From VXNE01 sp965205735 (GTDB taxonomy: Bacteria > Pseudomonadota > Gammaproteobacteria > Pseudomonadales > Azotimanducaceae), in contig OZ242179.1 of assembly GCA_965205735.1 (NCBI GenBank), positions 868,001-932,000 of the forward strand: a DNA stretch of 64,000 nt, written 5' to 3'. The position numbers and the translations under genes are program-made. Positions 8,149 through 16,940 of the stretch are shown here, in pieces (the first letter of the stretch is position 1; each line of letters starts with the position of its first letter). The notes beneath the pieces are model-generated. The model was not told the DNA's origin. It did no database searches and was given only the letters and a program-made list of their open reading frames with translations.

Positions 8149-8176
8149 TCCGGATTCCTGGACGTTCGCGGTATCG

Positions 8177-8645
8177 TCATCGAGGAGCGTCCTTCAAGGA
8201 TGGTGGTCGCGCGAACCCCGAAGCCCAATTCTCCATACGTAGGGAATCACTCTTGAGCTTCAACTCGCGCAACAGCATTTCTCGCCTCCGAGCCAGGGAC
8301 TCTTCTGCAAACCCAGGCGACATGGTCTCGACCGAATCGAGGAACTCGGCTGCCCACTGCCTTTGCTCCGCCCGAAAATCCGCACGCGCCGCCTCGTGTT
8401 GTCTCGTCGAGAGTTCGTGAATTTCCACCACGAAGTCCCATTGCTCCACCAACGAAAGGGAATCGAAGGTGCCGTCTGCCAGGCGACGGTGGTATTCGGG
8501 CGCCCCTTGACGCAACGCATTCATGGACGGAGCGAGTTCGGCCGCGGTCTTGGCATCACCGATATTGCTCGGGATAGCAGGCGACCAGCGCGACACAGAC
8601 CGCCGCCATGCCGAAAGTTCGCGAGACAAGCCGGAAACGCTTCAT
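8177..8645 (-). pseudogene. Frameshifted lipoprotein of the same family (member 3)
   Basis: An ATG at 8645 opens a normal lipoprotein signal, MKRFRLVSRTFGMAAVCVAL then VAC, but that frame stops seven codons after the Cys (YPEQYR, then TGA). The family body continues in a neighbouring frame: SNIGDAKTAAELAPSMNALR and HHRRLADGTFDSLS-type sequence through 8177. A one- or two-base indel near 8565 therefore separates signal and body. A sequencing error would look the same. A TTG at 8629 can open the body frame but gives no usable signal peptide. Confidence 0.65.
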
Positions 8646-8676
8646 GGCTCGATACTATTCGGGCGCTGCAGGCCCA

Positions 8677-9429
8677 TCAAGACACCAACAGGTCCCGCAC
8701 GCCCTTGACGATGCACACGGCGCCGAGCGCAAGGATCACCCAGCCCGTCACGCGCCGGAACTGCTGGTCCTCGAACTTCTCGAGCAGCCGCGTGCCGATC
8801 CTGGCGCCCAACACGGCGAGCAGCATTGCGACACCGATCAGCCAGGTCGATACGCCGGCTGCGGAGAACTCGTCGAGGACGGCGGTCGACACCCAAGCGT
8901 AATAACCGATCTTGACGATGTGGCCCGCGGTCTGCGTAAGCGCCTTGGTCGCGACGATGCTGCGCCGGTCGACATCGGTACGCAGATAGAACGCGTCGAG
9001 CAACGGGCCGGATGCGCCGGCAAGCAACTGCGCAGTCGTCACCGTGGCCCCGCAGGCCGCTGCGGTGAACGGGCGGCGCACGTCGAGTCCCCTGAGCGTT
9101 GGGACAAGCCGCGCGAGCCACGGAAAGGAACCGACCAATATCAACACCATGGCGGGATCGGGGACGAACGCCACCGAAACGAACAGCAGCACGGCGACCA
9201 CTGCGCCGAACGCGTAGAGCGGCAGAATGCCCCACATCACGTGTTCGCGCAGGAATACGAACCGCGCGCCGTTGGAGGCCGACTGCACCGCCCCGTGGAG
9301 GATCATGGCGCTGGCCACCGGCAGCAAGGTGACCAGCACTGCCATAAGCAGCACCCCGCCGGCCATCCCCATGACCCCCGACAGCACCGAGGTGGCCAGC
9401 ACCGTGGCCAGGATCACCAGGGCGGTCAT
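8677..9429 (-). CDS. TSUP-family (TauE/SafE) membrane transporter
   Basis: 250 residues, almost entirely hydrophobic, with about eight membrane spans. The N-terminal repeat opens LATSVLSGVMGMAGGVLLMA, the typical GxxGxGGG-like half-repeat of TauE/SafE (TSUP) proteins; the second half begins near STWLIGVAMLLAVLGARIGT. TSUP proteins export sulfite, sulfonates or related organic anions. The substrate cannot be told from the sequence. No sulfur gene is adjacent except a TauD-type dioxygenase 10 kb away. Monocistronic by spacing. Confidence 0.85.
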   Translation of the reverse strand: MTALVILATVLATSVLSGVMGMAGGVLLMAVLVTLLPVASAMILHGAVQSASNGARFVFLREHVMWGILPLYAFGAVVAVLLFVSVAFVPDPAMVLILVGSFPWLARLVPTLRGLDVRRPFTAAACGATVTTAQLLAGASGPLLDAFYLRTDVDRRSIVATKALTQTAGHIVKIGYYAWVSTAVLDEFSAAGVSTWLIGVAMLLAVLGARIGTRLLEKFEDQQFRRVTGWVILALGAVCIVKGVRDLLVS

Positions 9430-9482
9430 GGCTGTGGAAAACTCACTCGCGCATCACGAAGTTCGCAAGTAGTCTCGCTGCC

Positions 9483-10859
9483 CTACCCCGGTTTATCGAC
9501 CGTCTCGAAGTATTCCCGCGTCACCTTGAACACCATCGGCGCCAGCAGCAGCAGGCCGACCAGGTTGGGAATCGCCATCAGCCCGTTGAGGGTATCGGAC
9601 AGGTTCCAGACGAGCTCCAGCTTCACGTTGGCGAAAGCGAGCGCCGCGAGCACCCACAAAACACGGTAGATCCAGAGGCTCTTCTCGCGGAACAGGTACT
9701 GCCAGCATCGCTCGCCGTAATAGGACCAGCCGAGAATCGTGGTGAACGCGAACACCGCGAGAGCGATCGTGACGATGTACTTGCCTCCAGGAATGGAAGC
9801 CTGAAAGCCGGTGGACGTGAGGACAGCCCCCGTCAGGCCGCCGCCGTCCGCGCCCGTCATGGTCCATGCGCCCGAGGTCAGAATTACCAGCGCGGTCATC
9901 GTGCAGACGACGATGGTGTCGATGAACGTCCCGAGCATCGCGATGATCCCCTGGCGAACCGGACTGTTGGTCTGCGCCGCCGCGTGCGCGATGGCGGCCG
10001 AGCCCAAACCAGACTCGTTGGAGAACACCCCTCGCGCGACGCCGAAGCGAATAGCCGCGGCAACCGCGGCACCCGCAAAACCGCCGGTCGCGGCGGCAGG
10101 CGTGAATGCGTGGGTGAAGATCAACCCGAACGCTGCGGGCACCTCGACGATGTTGATGAGAATGATGACAAGCGCAGCGCCCACATAGAGCACCACCATG
10201 GCCGGCACCAGTCTGCCCGCGACTTCGCCGATGCGCCGTATGCCGCCGATGACGACGACGCCCACCAGCGCGGCGACCACAAGGCCCGTCACCCACGTCG
10301 GAACCGAGAAGCTGTCAGCGAGCGCGGCCGCCATCGAGTTGACCTGCACGGCGTTGCCGATGCCGAACGCCGCCACCGCGCCGAATACCGCGAACGCGAG
10401 GCCCAGCCACTTGCCGAGCTCCGGGGCGAATTCGCCGACGCCGTTGCGCAGGTAGTACATCGGTCCGCCGACATGCTTGCCGGCCTTGTCCACCTCGCGA
10501 TAGGTGACCGCGCACACCGCTTCGGCGTACTTCGTGGCCATCCCGAAGAGCGCGATCAGCCACATGTAGAAGATCGCGCCCGGTCCGCCGAGCGCGATCG
10601 CGGTCGCGACGCCCGCGATGTTTCCCGTGCCGACCGTCGCCGAGAGCGCCGTCATCAGGGCGTTGAACGGCTTGACTTCGCCCGCGCCGGACGGCTCGGA
10701 TCTATCGAACAGCAACCGGAAGCCATAGACGATCTTGCGCCACGGCATGAACACCAGGCCAAGGGTCAAAATCACGCCGGTGACGCCCAGCATGCCGAGC
10801 ATCGGCGGCCCCCAGGCAAAGGCGTTGATCGAGTTGATGACGGAGTTCAGTTGGTCCAT
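9483..10859 (-). CDS. Sodium:alanine/glycine symporter, AGCS family
   Basis: 458 residues with about eleven membrane spans. The family signature is intact: FNALMTALSATVGTGNIAGV near residue 65, then VFSNESGLGSAAIAHAAAQT (about 270-290), and GWSYYGERCWQYLF near 390. AGCS carriers couple Na+ entry to uptake of alanine or glycine. A purine-rich GGGAGAGATC lies just before the ATG. I looked for a glycine riboswitch in the upstream gap and found none. Confidence 0.93.
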   Translation of the reverse strand: MDQLNSVINSINAFAWGPPMLGMLGVTGVILTLGLVFMPWRKIVYGFRLLFDRSEPSGAGEVKPFNALMTALSATVGTGNIAGVATAIALGGPGAIFYMWLIALFGMATKYAEAVCAVTYREVDKAGKHVGGPMYYLRNGVGEFAPELGKWLGLAFAVFGAVAAFGIGNAVQVNSMAAALADSFSVPTWVTGLVVAALVGVVVIGGIRRIGEVAGRLVPAMVVLYVGAALVIILINIVEVPAAFGLIFTHAFTPAAATGGFAGAAVAAAIRFGVARGVFSNESGLGSAAIAHAAAQTNSPVRQGIIAMLGTFIDTIVVCTMTALVILTSGAWTMTGADGGGLTGAVLTSTGFQASIPGGKYIVTIALAVFAFTTILGWSYYGERCWQYLFREKSLWIYRVLWVLAALAFANVKLELVWNLSDTLNGLMAIPNLVGLLLLAPMVFKVTREYFETVDKPG

Positions 10860-10997
10860 GGATCTCTCCCGCGAGCTTTAGGATGCTGCCAAACAACGGT
10901 GACGAGTCGGCTTGCTGCCGGCGGTTTGATGGGCCATGTCCGCAAGACGCCCCGCAAGTCGGACACTAACACCTTGCGCCGCTTCAATCCCGCCGGG

Positions 10998-12224
10998 TCA
11001 CTTCGCCCCGGCGTTGCTTGGCGGTTCATCGGCCGAGACCTCGGCCAGGCTGACGTCCAGATGGATCGCGCCCTCGGCCAGGAACATCCGAAAGCGGTCC
11101 TCCACAAGGCTTTCGCCACCCAGGCTTTCCTCGGCGATGCCGTCGGGAAGCTCGAGGAAGAGTTCCCACAACGTCATGCTCTCAAGGCCGCGCCCGAGCG
11201 CCCAGGCCCTGTTCGCAGTGGGGCGCAGCCAGCGGCCTTCGTGCAGCACGTCGAAGATTCGGGCGCGTTCGGTGCGCGTCATCGGCACGGCGCGGAGGAT
11301 GTCGGCATCCGTCACCGCGCCTCCGTCGAGGTGCGCCTGATGCAGCAATTCCAGCACTTTCGCGCACTTGACGGCCGCCGGCACGCCATCCGGTGCGTCC
11401 TCCCAGGGGATCAGGGACAAGGTGCGTACGCAAATGGCGCCCACAAGGATCAGCACCCAAACCAGGTACAGCCCCATGACGAACAGCGGCAGCGCCGCAA
11501 AGGCCCCGTATACCAACTCGTTCTGAAACCACGGAACCGCCCAGGCAAAGACCTCCTTCGCGAAGGTCAGGAGCACGGTCGTGACGACGCCGCCGACAAG
11601 GGCGTGGACGAACCGGACCCGGCAACTCGGCACCGCGTAGTAGAGCAGCGTGAACGTCAACGCCGTGGCCAAGGGCGGGACCGCCTCGCGCACGCCTTCC
11701 ATGACCTCGGAACCGCCCAGTTGCGCCAGGTGGTCGAGACCGAAGTCATAGCTCGCGGCCGTCACCGCGACGCCGATCATCGGCACGCCGAACGACACGA
11801 TCCCCCAATAGGAAAGGAAACGCGCCAGGCCGGTACGGGTGTTGGCGACGTGCCAGATGCGGTTGAACGATTCTTCCATGCGCATCAGCATGAGCATGGT
11901 GGTGACGAAGACGACGCCGATTCCGACCAGCGTCAGCTCGTTCGCCTTGGCGGAAAACTCGCGCACCTTGTCGAGCACGACGTCGCTGGAACCGGGCAGG
12001 AAGGTCTGGAAGATGAAGCTGCTGATCGTATCGCCCACGCCGGCGAACTCCGGCAGCAGCGACAGGATCCGGTAGACGACCGCGAAGAATGGCACGACCG
12101 CGATCATGGTCGTGAACGCCAGCGCGGCCGCGGCAATGGTGCAGCCGTCGTCGCGGAACTGGCGCGCGAGCTGGGGCACGAACCAGCGACCGTAGCGCCA
12201 TGCCTTCAGGCCGAGAGCGAGCAT
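10998..12224 (-). CDS. YihY/BrkB-type inner-membrane protein
   Basis: 408 residues from the ATG at 12224; a GTG at 12266 would add 14 residues. It shows the YihY hallmark of an amphipathic N-terminus, DDGCTIAAAALAFTTMIAVV, followed by about six membrane spans and a soluble C-terminal tail of 130 residues resembling a winged-helix (TDADILRAVPMTRTERARIF). The family was once mis-named RNase BN. Its function is still unclear, with links to virulence and envelope integrity. Confidence 0.88.
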   Translation of the reverse strand: MLALGLKAWRYGRWFVPQLARQFRDDGCTIAAAALAFTTMIAVVPFFAVVYRILSLLPEFAGVGDTISSFIFQTFLPGSSDVVLDKVREFSAKANELTLVGIGVVFVTTMLMLMRMEESFNRIWHVANTRTGLARFLSYWGIVSFGVPMIGVAVTAASYDFGLDHLAQLGGSEVMEGVREAVPPLATALTFTLLYYAVPSCRVRFVHALVGGVVTTVLLTFAKEVFAWAVPWFQNELVYGAFAALPLFVMGLYLVWVLILVGAICVRTLSLIPWEDAPDGVPAAVKCAKVLELLHQAHLDGGAVTDADILRAVPMTRTERARIFDVLHEGRWLRPTANRAWALGRGLESMTLWELFLELPDGIAEESLGGESLVEDRFRMFLAEGAIHLDVSLAEVSADEPPSNAGAK

Positions 12225-12300
12225 CCCCGAACCACTTTGGGCATCAACCGAACTTGGTTCGCGCACCGCCGATTTCGACGCGTTCGGTCCTGCCGATCTT

Positions 12301-13071
12301 TCAATCGCGCCGCCTCGGCGCCGCGCTCACCCGCGCCATGCCACCGTCCACGGCCACGACCTCTCCGGTCACGTAACGCGACGCATCGCTCGCGAAGAAC
12401 ACCACCACATCCGCGACATCGTCCCCGTAGCCCCAGCGTTTTAGCGCGATCATGTCCTCCAGCCGTTCAATCAGGCCGGGTATGTTGCGGCGGTCGTTCT
12501 CCCAAATCGCCGTGGCGATGAGTCCCGGGCTCAGGGTGTTGACGCGAATGCCATGCGGTCCCCAATCGGCGGCCAGGGCCCGCGTGATGGCGTCGACGGC
12601 GCCCTTGGTGCCCGCGTAGGCCACGCGACCGAGCGGACCGCGCAGACTGGCGATGGAAGAGATATTGATGACCGATCCTCCGCCCCGTTCGGTCATGGAC
12701 GGGCCAAGTCCAAGCGTAAGCATCAGCAGCGAGCGAACGTTGATGGAAAAGACGAGATCAAAATCCTCCTCGGTCAATTCCTCGGGTTTGCGCCGCATGG
12801 GGATGCCGGCATTGTTGACCAGGATATCGACGCCGCCGACCGCTCGAAGAATCCGCTCGGCAAGTTCCGTTCCCGCCCGTGGCGGCGACAGGTCGGCTTC
12901 CACAACGACCGGGTCGTTGGCAAGATCGCCCGCCACCCGGTTCAGATCGGAGACAGTGCGCCCGCTGAGCACGACTCTCGCGCCCGCGGCGTCCAGCGCG
13001 CGTGCGCTGGCTTCGCCGATGCCTCGGCTGGCGCCCGAGACGACCGCGATCTTTCCGTTCAGTTCGTGCAT
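12301..13071 (-). CDS. SDR-family oxidoreductase
   Basis: 256 residues from the ATG at 13071, chosen because HELNGKIAVVSGASRGIGEA is the standard SDR opening; an upstream start at 13119 adds 16 unconserved residues. The Rossmann motif GASRGIG, the structural NNAG (NNAGIPM), the catalytic Ser in INISSIAS and YAGTK (Tyr/Lys) are all present, and the protein ends with VAVDGGMARV, typical of classical 250-residue SDRs. It is an NAD(P)-dependent alcohol/ketone oxidoreductase of unknown substrate. It is divergently arranged to the CmcJ-like gene. Confidence 0.9.
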   Translation of the reverse strand: MHELNGKIAVVSGASRGIGEASARALDAAGARVVLSGRTVSDLNRVAGDLANDPVVVEADLSPPRAGTELAERILRAVGGVDILVNNAGIPMRRKPEELTEEDFDLVFSINVRSLLMLTLGLGPSMTERGGGSVINISSIASLRGPLGRVAYAGTKGAVDAITRALAADWGPHGIRVNTLSPGLIATAIWENDRRNIPGLIERLEDMIALKRWGYGDDVADVVVFFASDASRYVTGEVVAVDGGMARVSAAPRRRD

Positions 13072-13275
13072 GTCACCCCCGCTCGGGAACGAGTTCGCCC
13101 AACGACCAGCATCAACCATGGGTGGAATACAGCCAGATTACCAAGCTACGCGCATAGCTACGACTGCCTTTCCTATTTGGAACGCAAGATGTTCCCTCCG
13201 TGCGCGTGCGTATTCGACGCAGAGCGTCGAAGGCGGAGGTGGTCAGGCACGATCCCGGAGGGGGGATCGGGGCAC

Positions 13276-13306
13276 TTGTCCGTACACCGGACCTTTTCCC
13301 TATAAT
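13276..13306 (+). promoter_or_regulatory. Candidate sigma-70 promoter of the CmcJ-like gene
   Basis: A perfect TATAAT at 13301-13306 lies 32 bases before the ATG at 13339. TTGTCC at 13276 could serve as the -35 with a long 19-base spacer. The -10 match stands out in this GC-rich region; the -35 is weak. Confidence 0.4.
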
Positions 13307-13338
13307 GCCCATCTGCCCTCGACAGACAGAGACCCGCG

Positions 13339-14169
13339 ATGGCCGAACCCGCACGCACAATCGATCAGAACGCCGTCCGAACCTCGTTGGCGTATGCCAC
13401 CGACGAGGGCGACAAGTACTACTACGAGATCGCGGCCCCGGGAGCGGAGGGACGGAACCTGGGCAGCGGCACCGCCAGGCACGAAGTGTCGATCTTCGAC
13501 GCGCGCGAATGGCCCGAGCCGCTGGCGCTCGACGTGCACGGATTCGAACTGCAGAGCGATCCGTTGCCGCCGATCGACTTCTTGGACAGCGATTGCGTCA
13601 AGCGAATCTACTACCCGGCCATGGAGAACATTGCCAAGCGATGCACCGGGGCGGCGCGCATCCACATCTTCGATCACACCGTACGGCACGGCAACGCGGA
13701 AGTGCGCCAGGCAAAAGGGCTCAAGCCCCCGGCGAGAGGCGTTCACAACGACTATACGCATTGGTCCGCCAGGAAGCGCGTGCGGGACCTGTTGCCCGAC
13801 GAGGCCGAGACGCTGCTCAGCCGACGGTTCGCCATCGTGCAGGCGTGGCGACCGATCGGTCATCGGATCGAGGCGGACCCCATCACCGTAGCCGATGCGC
13901 GCACGGTAGACGAAGCGGACTTCATTCCGGTGCCCAGGCCCGCGCCGGGGCGCGTGGGCGAAATCTGGCGAGCCCTTTACAACCCGCATCACCGGTTCTT
14001 CTACTACCCGTACATGACGCCCGACGAGGCGGTGTTCTTCAAGGTCTACGATTCGGCCACCGACGGACGGGCGCGATACACGTTGCACACGGCGTTCGAG
14101 CTGCCGGACGCGGGCTCGGCGGCTGCTCCGCGGCACAGCGTAGAGATGCGGCTGCTCGCGTTCTTTTAG
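13339..14169 (+). CDS. CmcJ/NvfI-family 2-oxoglutarate/Fe(II)-type oxygenase
   Basis: 276 residues. Family marks: VRHGNAEVRQAKGLKPPARG leading into VHNDYT (His136 and Asp138, the likely iron ligands), then AIVQAWRP and, near the C-terminus, FFYYPYMTPDEAVFFKVYDS and LHTAFE with a possible distal His. This is the pattern of CmcJ (7-alpha-cephem hydroxylation helper) and fungal NvfI/asaB relatives. In bacteria outside antibiotic clusters the substrate is unknown. A DAO-type flavoenzyme follows after 39 bases, so the two may act on one substrate. Confidence 0.8.
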   Translation: MAEPARTIDQNAVRTSLAYATDEGDKYYYEIAAPGAEGRNLGSGTARHEVSIFDAREWPEPLALDVHGFELQSDPLPPIDFLDSDCVKRIYYPAMENIAKRCTGAARIHIFDHTVRHGNAEVRQAKGLKPPARGVHNDYTHWSARKRVRDLLPDEAETLLSRRFAIVQAWRPIGHRIEADPITVADARTVDEADFIPVPRPAPGRVGEIWRALYNPHHRFFYYPYMTPDEAVFFKVYDSATDGRARYTLHTAFELPDAGSAAAPRHSVEMRLLAFF

Positions 14170-14208
14170 TCGAAGCCCTCCCCTTCGGCTGGAACAGGAA
14201 CAACCAAT

Positions 14209-15534
14209 ATGGTCCTGAGCGACCAAAGCCCCATCTCCTTTCAGGATGAACTGCCTCAGAGCGCCGACGTGGTCGTCATCGGCGGCGGCGTCGCCGGCAT
14301 CTCCACCGCCTGGTTTCTTGCCAAGCGCGGCGTCGACGTGCTGGTGCTGGAAAAGGGCCGGGTTGCGGGAGAACAGTCCAGCCGCAACTGGGGGTGGATT
14401 CGCAAGCAGGCGCGGGACGCCGACGAGCTGCCCATCGTCATCGAAAGCCAGGCAATATGGGCGGGGCTGGCGGAGGAGATCGGCGAGGATGTGGGCTACG
14501 CGCGCCGGGGCGTCGCGTATCTTGCCGACACGGAACGCCAGTTGGCGAAACACGAGGAATGGCTCGCGATCGCGGAGCAGCATCAACTGGACACCCGGCT
14601 GCTTACGAGCAGCGAAGTGGACGCGCTGATCCCCGGGCTTCCGGGACGTTACGCCGGCGGCCTCCATACGCCAAGCGATGCCCGCGCCGAGCCCTTCCTG
14701 GCCGTCCCGGCGCTGGCACGGGCAGTGCGGCGGGCCGGTGGGCGGATCATTGAGAACTGCGCGGTGCGAGGCATCGATTTCCAGGCAGGCGCGGTCTCCG
14801 GTGTCGTCACCGAGCTCGGCCCGGTTCGCACGCAGGCTGCGGTCTGCGCTTGCGGCGCATGGAGTTCTCTCCTGCTGCGCCACGTCGGGTTCGACCTGCC
14901 GCAACTCACGTTCCGGGCAACCGTGGCGCGGACAGCGCCCGCACCGGACTTCTACGACGGCAACGCTTCGGCGCCGGGGTTCGGATTTCGCCGCCGCCAG
15001 GATGGTGGATACACCGTCTCCGCAGCGGGAACCAACGACCACTTCGTGGGACTCGACTCATTCCGCTATTTCCCAAGGTTCCTGCACATCCTGAAGGCCA
15101 ACACGGGCAGCCTCCAATTGCGGTTCGACGGAATGCTCGACCGCATGAAGTCCCGGACCTGGCGTGACGACGAGGAGAGTCCTTTCGAACGCGACCGCGT
15201 GCTGAACCCGCCGCCTTCCGATCGTGCGCTGCGCAGGCTCAACGAGGCCATCCGAAAACGGTTGCCCGCCCTCGACGGGATTCCCCTCGTTGAATCCTGG
15301 GCCGGCATGATCGACATGACGCCCGACATCGTACCAGTGCTGGACGAGGTGACTGATCGTCCCGGTCTGTTCATCGCCACGGGGTTCAGCGGCCATGGCT
15401 TCGGCATCGGCCCCGGCGCTGGCAGAGTGATGGCGTCGCTGGTGCTCGGCGAATCCCCGGGACATGACCTGACGCGATTCCGGTTTTCCCGGTTCCACGA
15501 CGGAACGCCCAAACGGGTGGGTCCGGGTCTCTAA
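14209..15534 (+). CDS. DAO/DadA-type FAD-dependent oxidoreductase
   Basis: 441 residues. The FAD-binding fold is at the N-terminus: ADVVVIGGGVAGISTAWFLA (about 19-38), with the adenine-ribose acid in VLVLEKG. The C-terminus has the matching FAD motif FIATGFSGHGFGIGPGAGR (about 385-403). Overall order fits the D-amino-acid/glycine/sarcosine oxidase superfamily, which oxidises C-N bonds of amines. The substrate is unknown. It is in one direction with the CmcJ-like gene upstream and the DUF2087 gene downstream. Confidence 0.88.
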   Translation: MVLSDQSPISFQDELPQSADVVVIGGGVAGISTAWFLAKRGVDVLVLEKGRVAGEQSSRNWGWIRKQARDADELPIVIESQAIWAGLAEEIGEDVGYARRGVAYLADTERQLAKHEEWLAIAEQHQLDTRLLTSSEVDALIPGLPGRYAGGLHTPSDARAEPFLAVPALARAVRRAGGRIIENCAVRGIDFQAGAVSGVVTELGPVRTQAAVCACGAWSSLLLRHVGFDLPQLTFRATVARTAPAPDFYDGNASAPGFGFRRRQDGGYTVSAAGTNDHFVGLDSFRYFPRFLHILKANTGSLQLRFDGMLDRMKSRTWRDDEESPFERDRVLNPPPSDRALRRLNEAIRKRLPALDGIPLVESWAGMIDMTPDIVPVLDEVTDRPGLFIATGFSGHGFGIGPGAGRVMASLVLGESPGHDLTRFRFSRFHDGTPKRVGPGL

Positions 15535-15633
15535 GTGCTGGACCCGATTGTCCCGCGGTCGGACCACCCCGAGCAAGCCACCAAAACGGGGCATGGTAGG
15601 GTGTTGTTTCTCAAGCAGCCGCAGGAACGCAGA

Positions 15634-16140
15634 ATGGCGGGCTCTAAAGTCGAGTTCCCCGACACGGATTCGGCTGCTGCGCGTGAGAGCGTCGAAGGAC
15701 TGCTACGCCGCCTCCTCCATTCCGGCCGCTTGCTGTGGTTTCCGAAGCACCCGGAGCAACTTGACACCGTGCTCGCCGTCGCCGCCGGAAGCCTGCACCG
15801 GCGATGGCCTTACGCCGAGCGGGAGATCAACGAGGCGCTTGTCGAGTGGCTGGATTCGGTGCGCGCGGAAATCGATCACGTGACGCTGCGGCGGCGGATG
15901 GTGGATTGCGATTTCCTCAAGCGCAGGACGGACGGTTCGGTGTACTTCCTGAACTATGGCCGCGTGGCGGATGTCCTTGGCGATCCGGCCATTGAAGTCG
16001 ATGCGGGAGCGATCAGCGACGACATCCTGCGCGACCGTGAAGCGCGCAAGCGATCCCATACTGACCTGCCCCGCAGTCGGCCTCGACCACGCGCTCTGGG
16101 TAGCAGGCTTCGGACTTGCCGTGCTATTCGAGACCTTTAA
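15634..16140 (+). CDS. DUF2087-domain protein
   Basis: 168 residues from the ATG at 15634; longer in-frame starts are unconserved. The DUF2087 fold spans about residues 25-100: GRLLWFPKHPEQLDTVLAVA, AEREINEALVEW, then HVTLRRRMVDCDFLKRRTDG ending in VYFLN. This small domain is found alone or behind regulators and is thought to bind nucleic acid or act as a sensor; its biochemistry is unsettled. The last 30 residues are Arg-rich (PRSRPRPRALGSRLR) and may be out-of-frame read-through. It converges on, and overlaps by 17 bases, the crotonase gene. Confidence 0.7.
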   Translation: MAGSKVEFPDTDSAAARESVEGLLRRLLHSGRLLWFPKHPEQLDTVLAVAAGSLHRRWPYAEREINEALVEWLDSVRAEIDHVTLRRRMVDCDFLKRRTDGSVYFLNYGRVADVLGDPAIEVDAGAISDDILRDREARKRSHTDLPRSRPRPRALGSRLRTCRAIRDL

Positions 16141-16795
16141 GGACCGCAGCGATGGAGGCGCCCCGCAATCCCCGCTTCGTTCCCGCATAGGCTGAAGCGT
16201 CGAGTTCCACCATGGAGCGGGCCACATCGAGCGCGGACTCCCGAAGCTTCTCCGCCGGAACCACTTCGTCGAGAAAACCGGCATCCCTGGCCTCTTCCGG
16301 CGAAAACATCGTGGCACCCAAGGTCGCGCGGGCAAGGTGGCGCCTGGATAGTCGCTCGTTGGTGATCATCACCGCGAACGGCGGCAAGGTCATGCCGATC
16401 GCTGTCTCGTTCAACCCGATGCGGAAGCCGCCCTGCGCCCCGACACGGTAGTCCCCAGCCAGCAGGCACAACGCTCCCATGGCTACCGCGTGTCCCGTGG
16501 CAGCGGCCACCAGCGGCTGCGGCAGTCCGTAGAGCCTCATGAGCAAGCGCGCGCCCGCGCGCACCAGGTCGTACGCGGCCTTACGGTCATCGCCCCGCAT
16601 CACCCGTAGGTCGAAGCCGCCGGAGAACAGACCCGACCGCCCAGTCAGCAGGACAACCTTGGCTTCGTCCGCCGCGCGGTCGAGTTGCCTGTCCAATGCA
16701 GCAATCATGTCCGGGCCAAAGACGTTGGCCTTGCCGTCGTCCATGGTCACTACCGCCACGTGGTCAATGATTTCGTAGGTCGCGGGTTCAGCCAT
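16124..16795 (-). CDS. Enoyl-CoA hydratase/isomerase (crotonase) family protein
   Basis: 223 residues from the ATG at 16795, which follows GAGGTAA; a start at 16876 would add 27 unconserved residues. Crotonase marks: SGLFSGGFDLRV (oxyanion-hole strand, about 58-69) and GHAVAMGALCLLAGDYRVG (about 98-116). The segment that usually carries the catalytic Glu pair reads NETAIGMTLPP, with only one acid, so it may be an isomerase-like or non-dehydratase member. The shortness (usual 255-260) is at the C-terminus. It acts on acyl-CoA thioesters; substrate unknown. Confidence 0.8.
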   Translation of the reverse strand: MAEPATYEIIDHVAVVTMDDGKANVFGPDMIAALDRQLDRAADEAKVVLLTGRSGLFSGGFDLRVMRGDDRKAAYDLVRAGARLLMRLYGLPQPLVAAATGHAVAMGALCLLAGDYRVGAQGGFRIGLNETAIGMTLPPFAVMITNERLSRRHLARATLGATMFSPEEARDAGFLDEVVPAEKLRESALDVARSMVELDASAYAGTKRGLRGASIAAVLKGLE

Positions 16796-16940
16796 ATTTA
16801 CCTCCTCGGGAAGCGGCGGCGAAGTGTATACCACCGTCGCCCAAAGCGGCGCGAACCCCGCGATGCCGTCGGACAACCGCTGAAGTGTTACATTCCGTCA
16901 ATGCGCTGACATTCCAAATGGACCACCCTGCGGGAGCCGG

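Noticed and set aside
10860..10997. Glycine riboswitch in front of the AGCS symporter
   Set aside because: No conserved glycine-aptamer core could be found on the minus strand in this gap.
9984..12521. Very long plus-strand open frame antisense to the symporter and YihY genes
   Set aside because: His/Arg/Asp-rich, no domain, and it spans two genes on the other strand that have clear families; it is an artefact of high GC.
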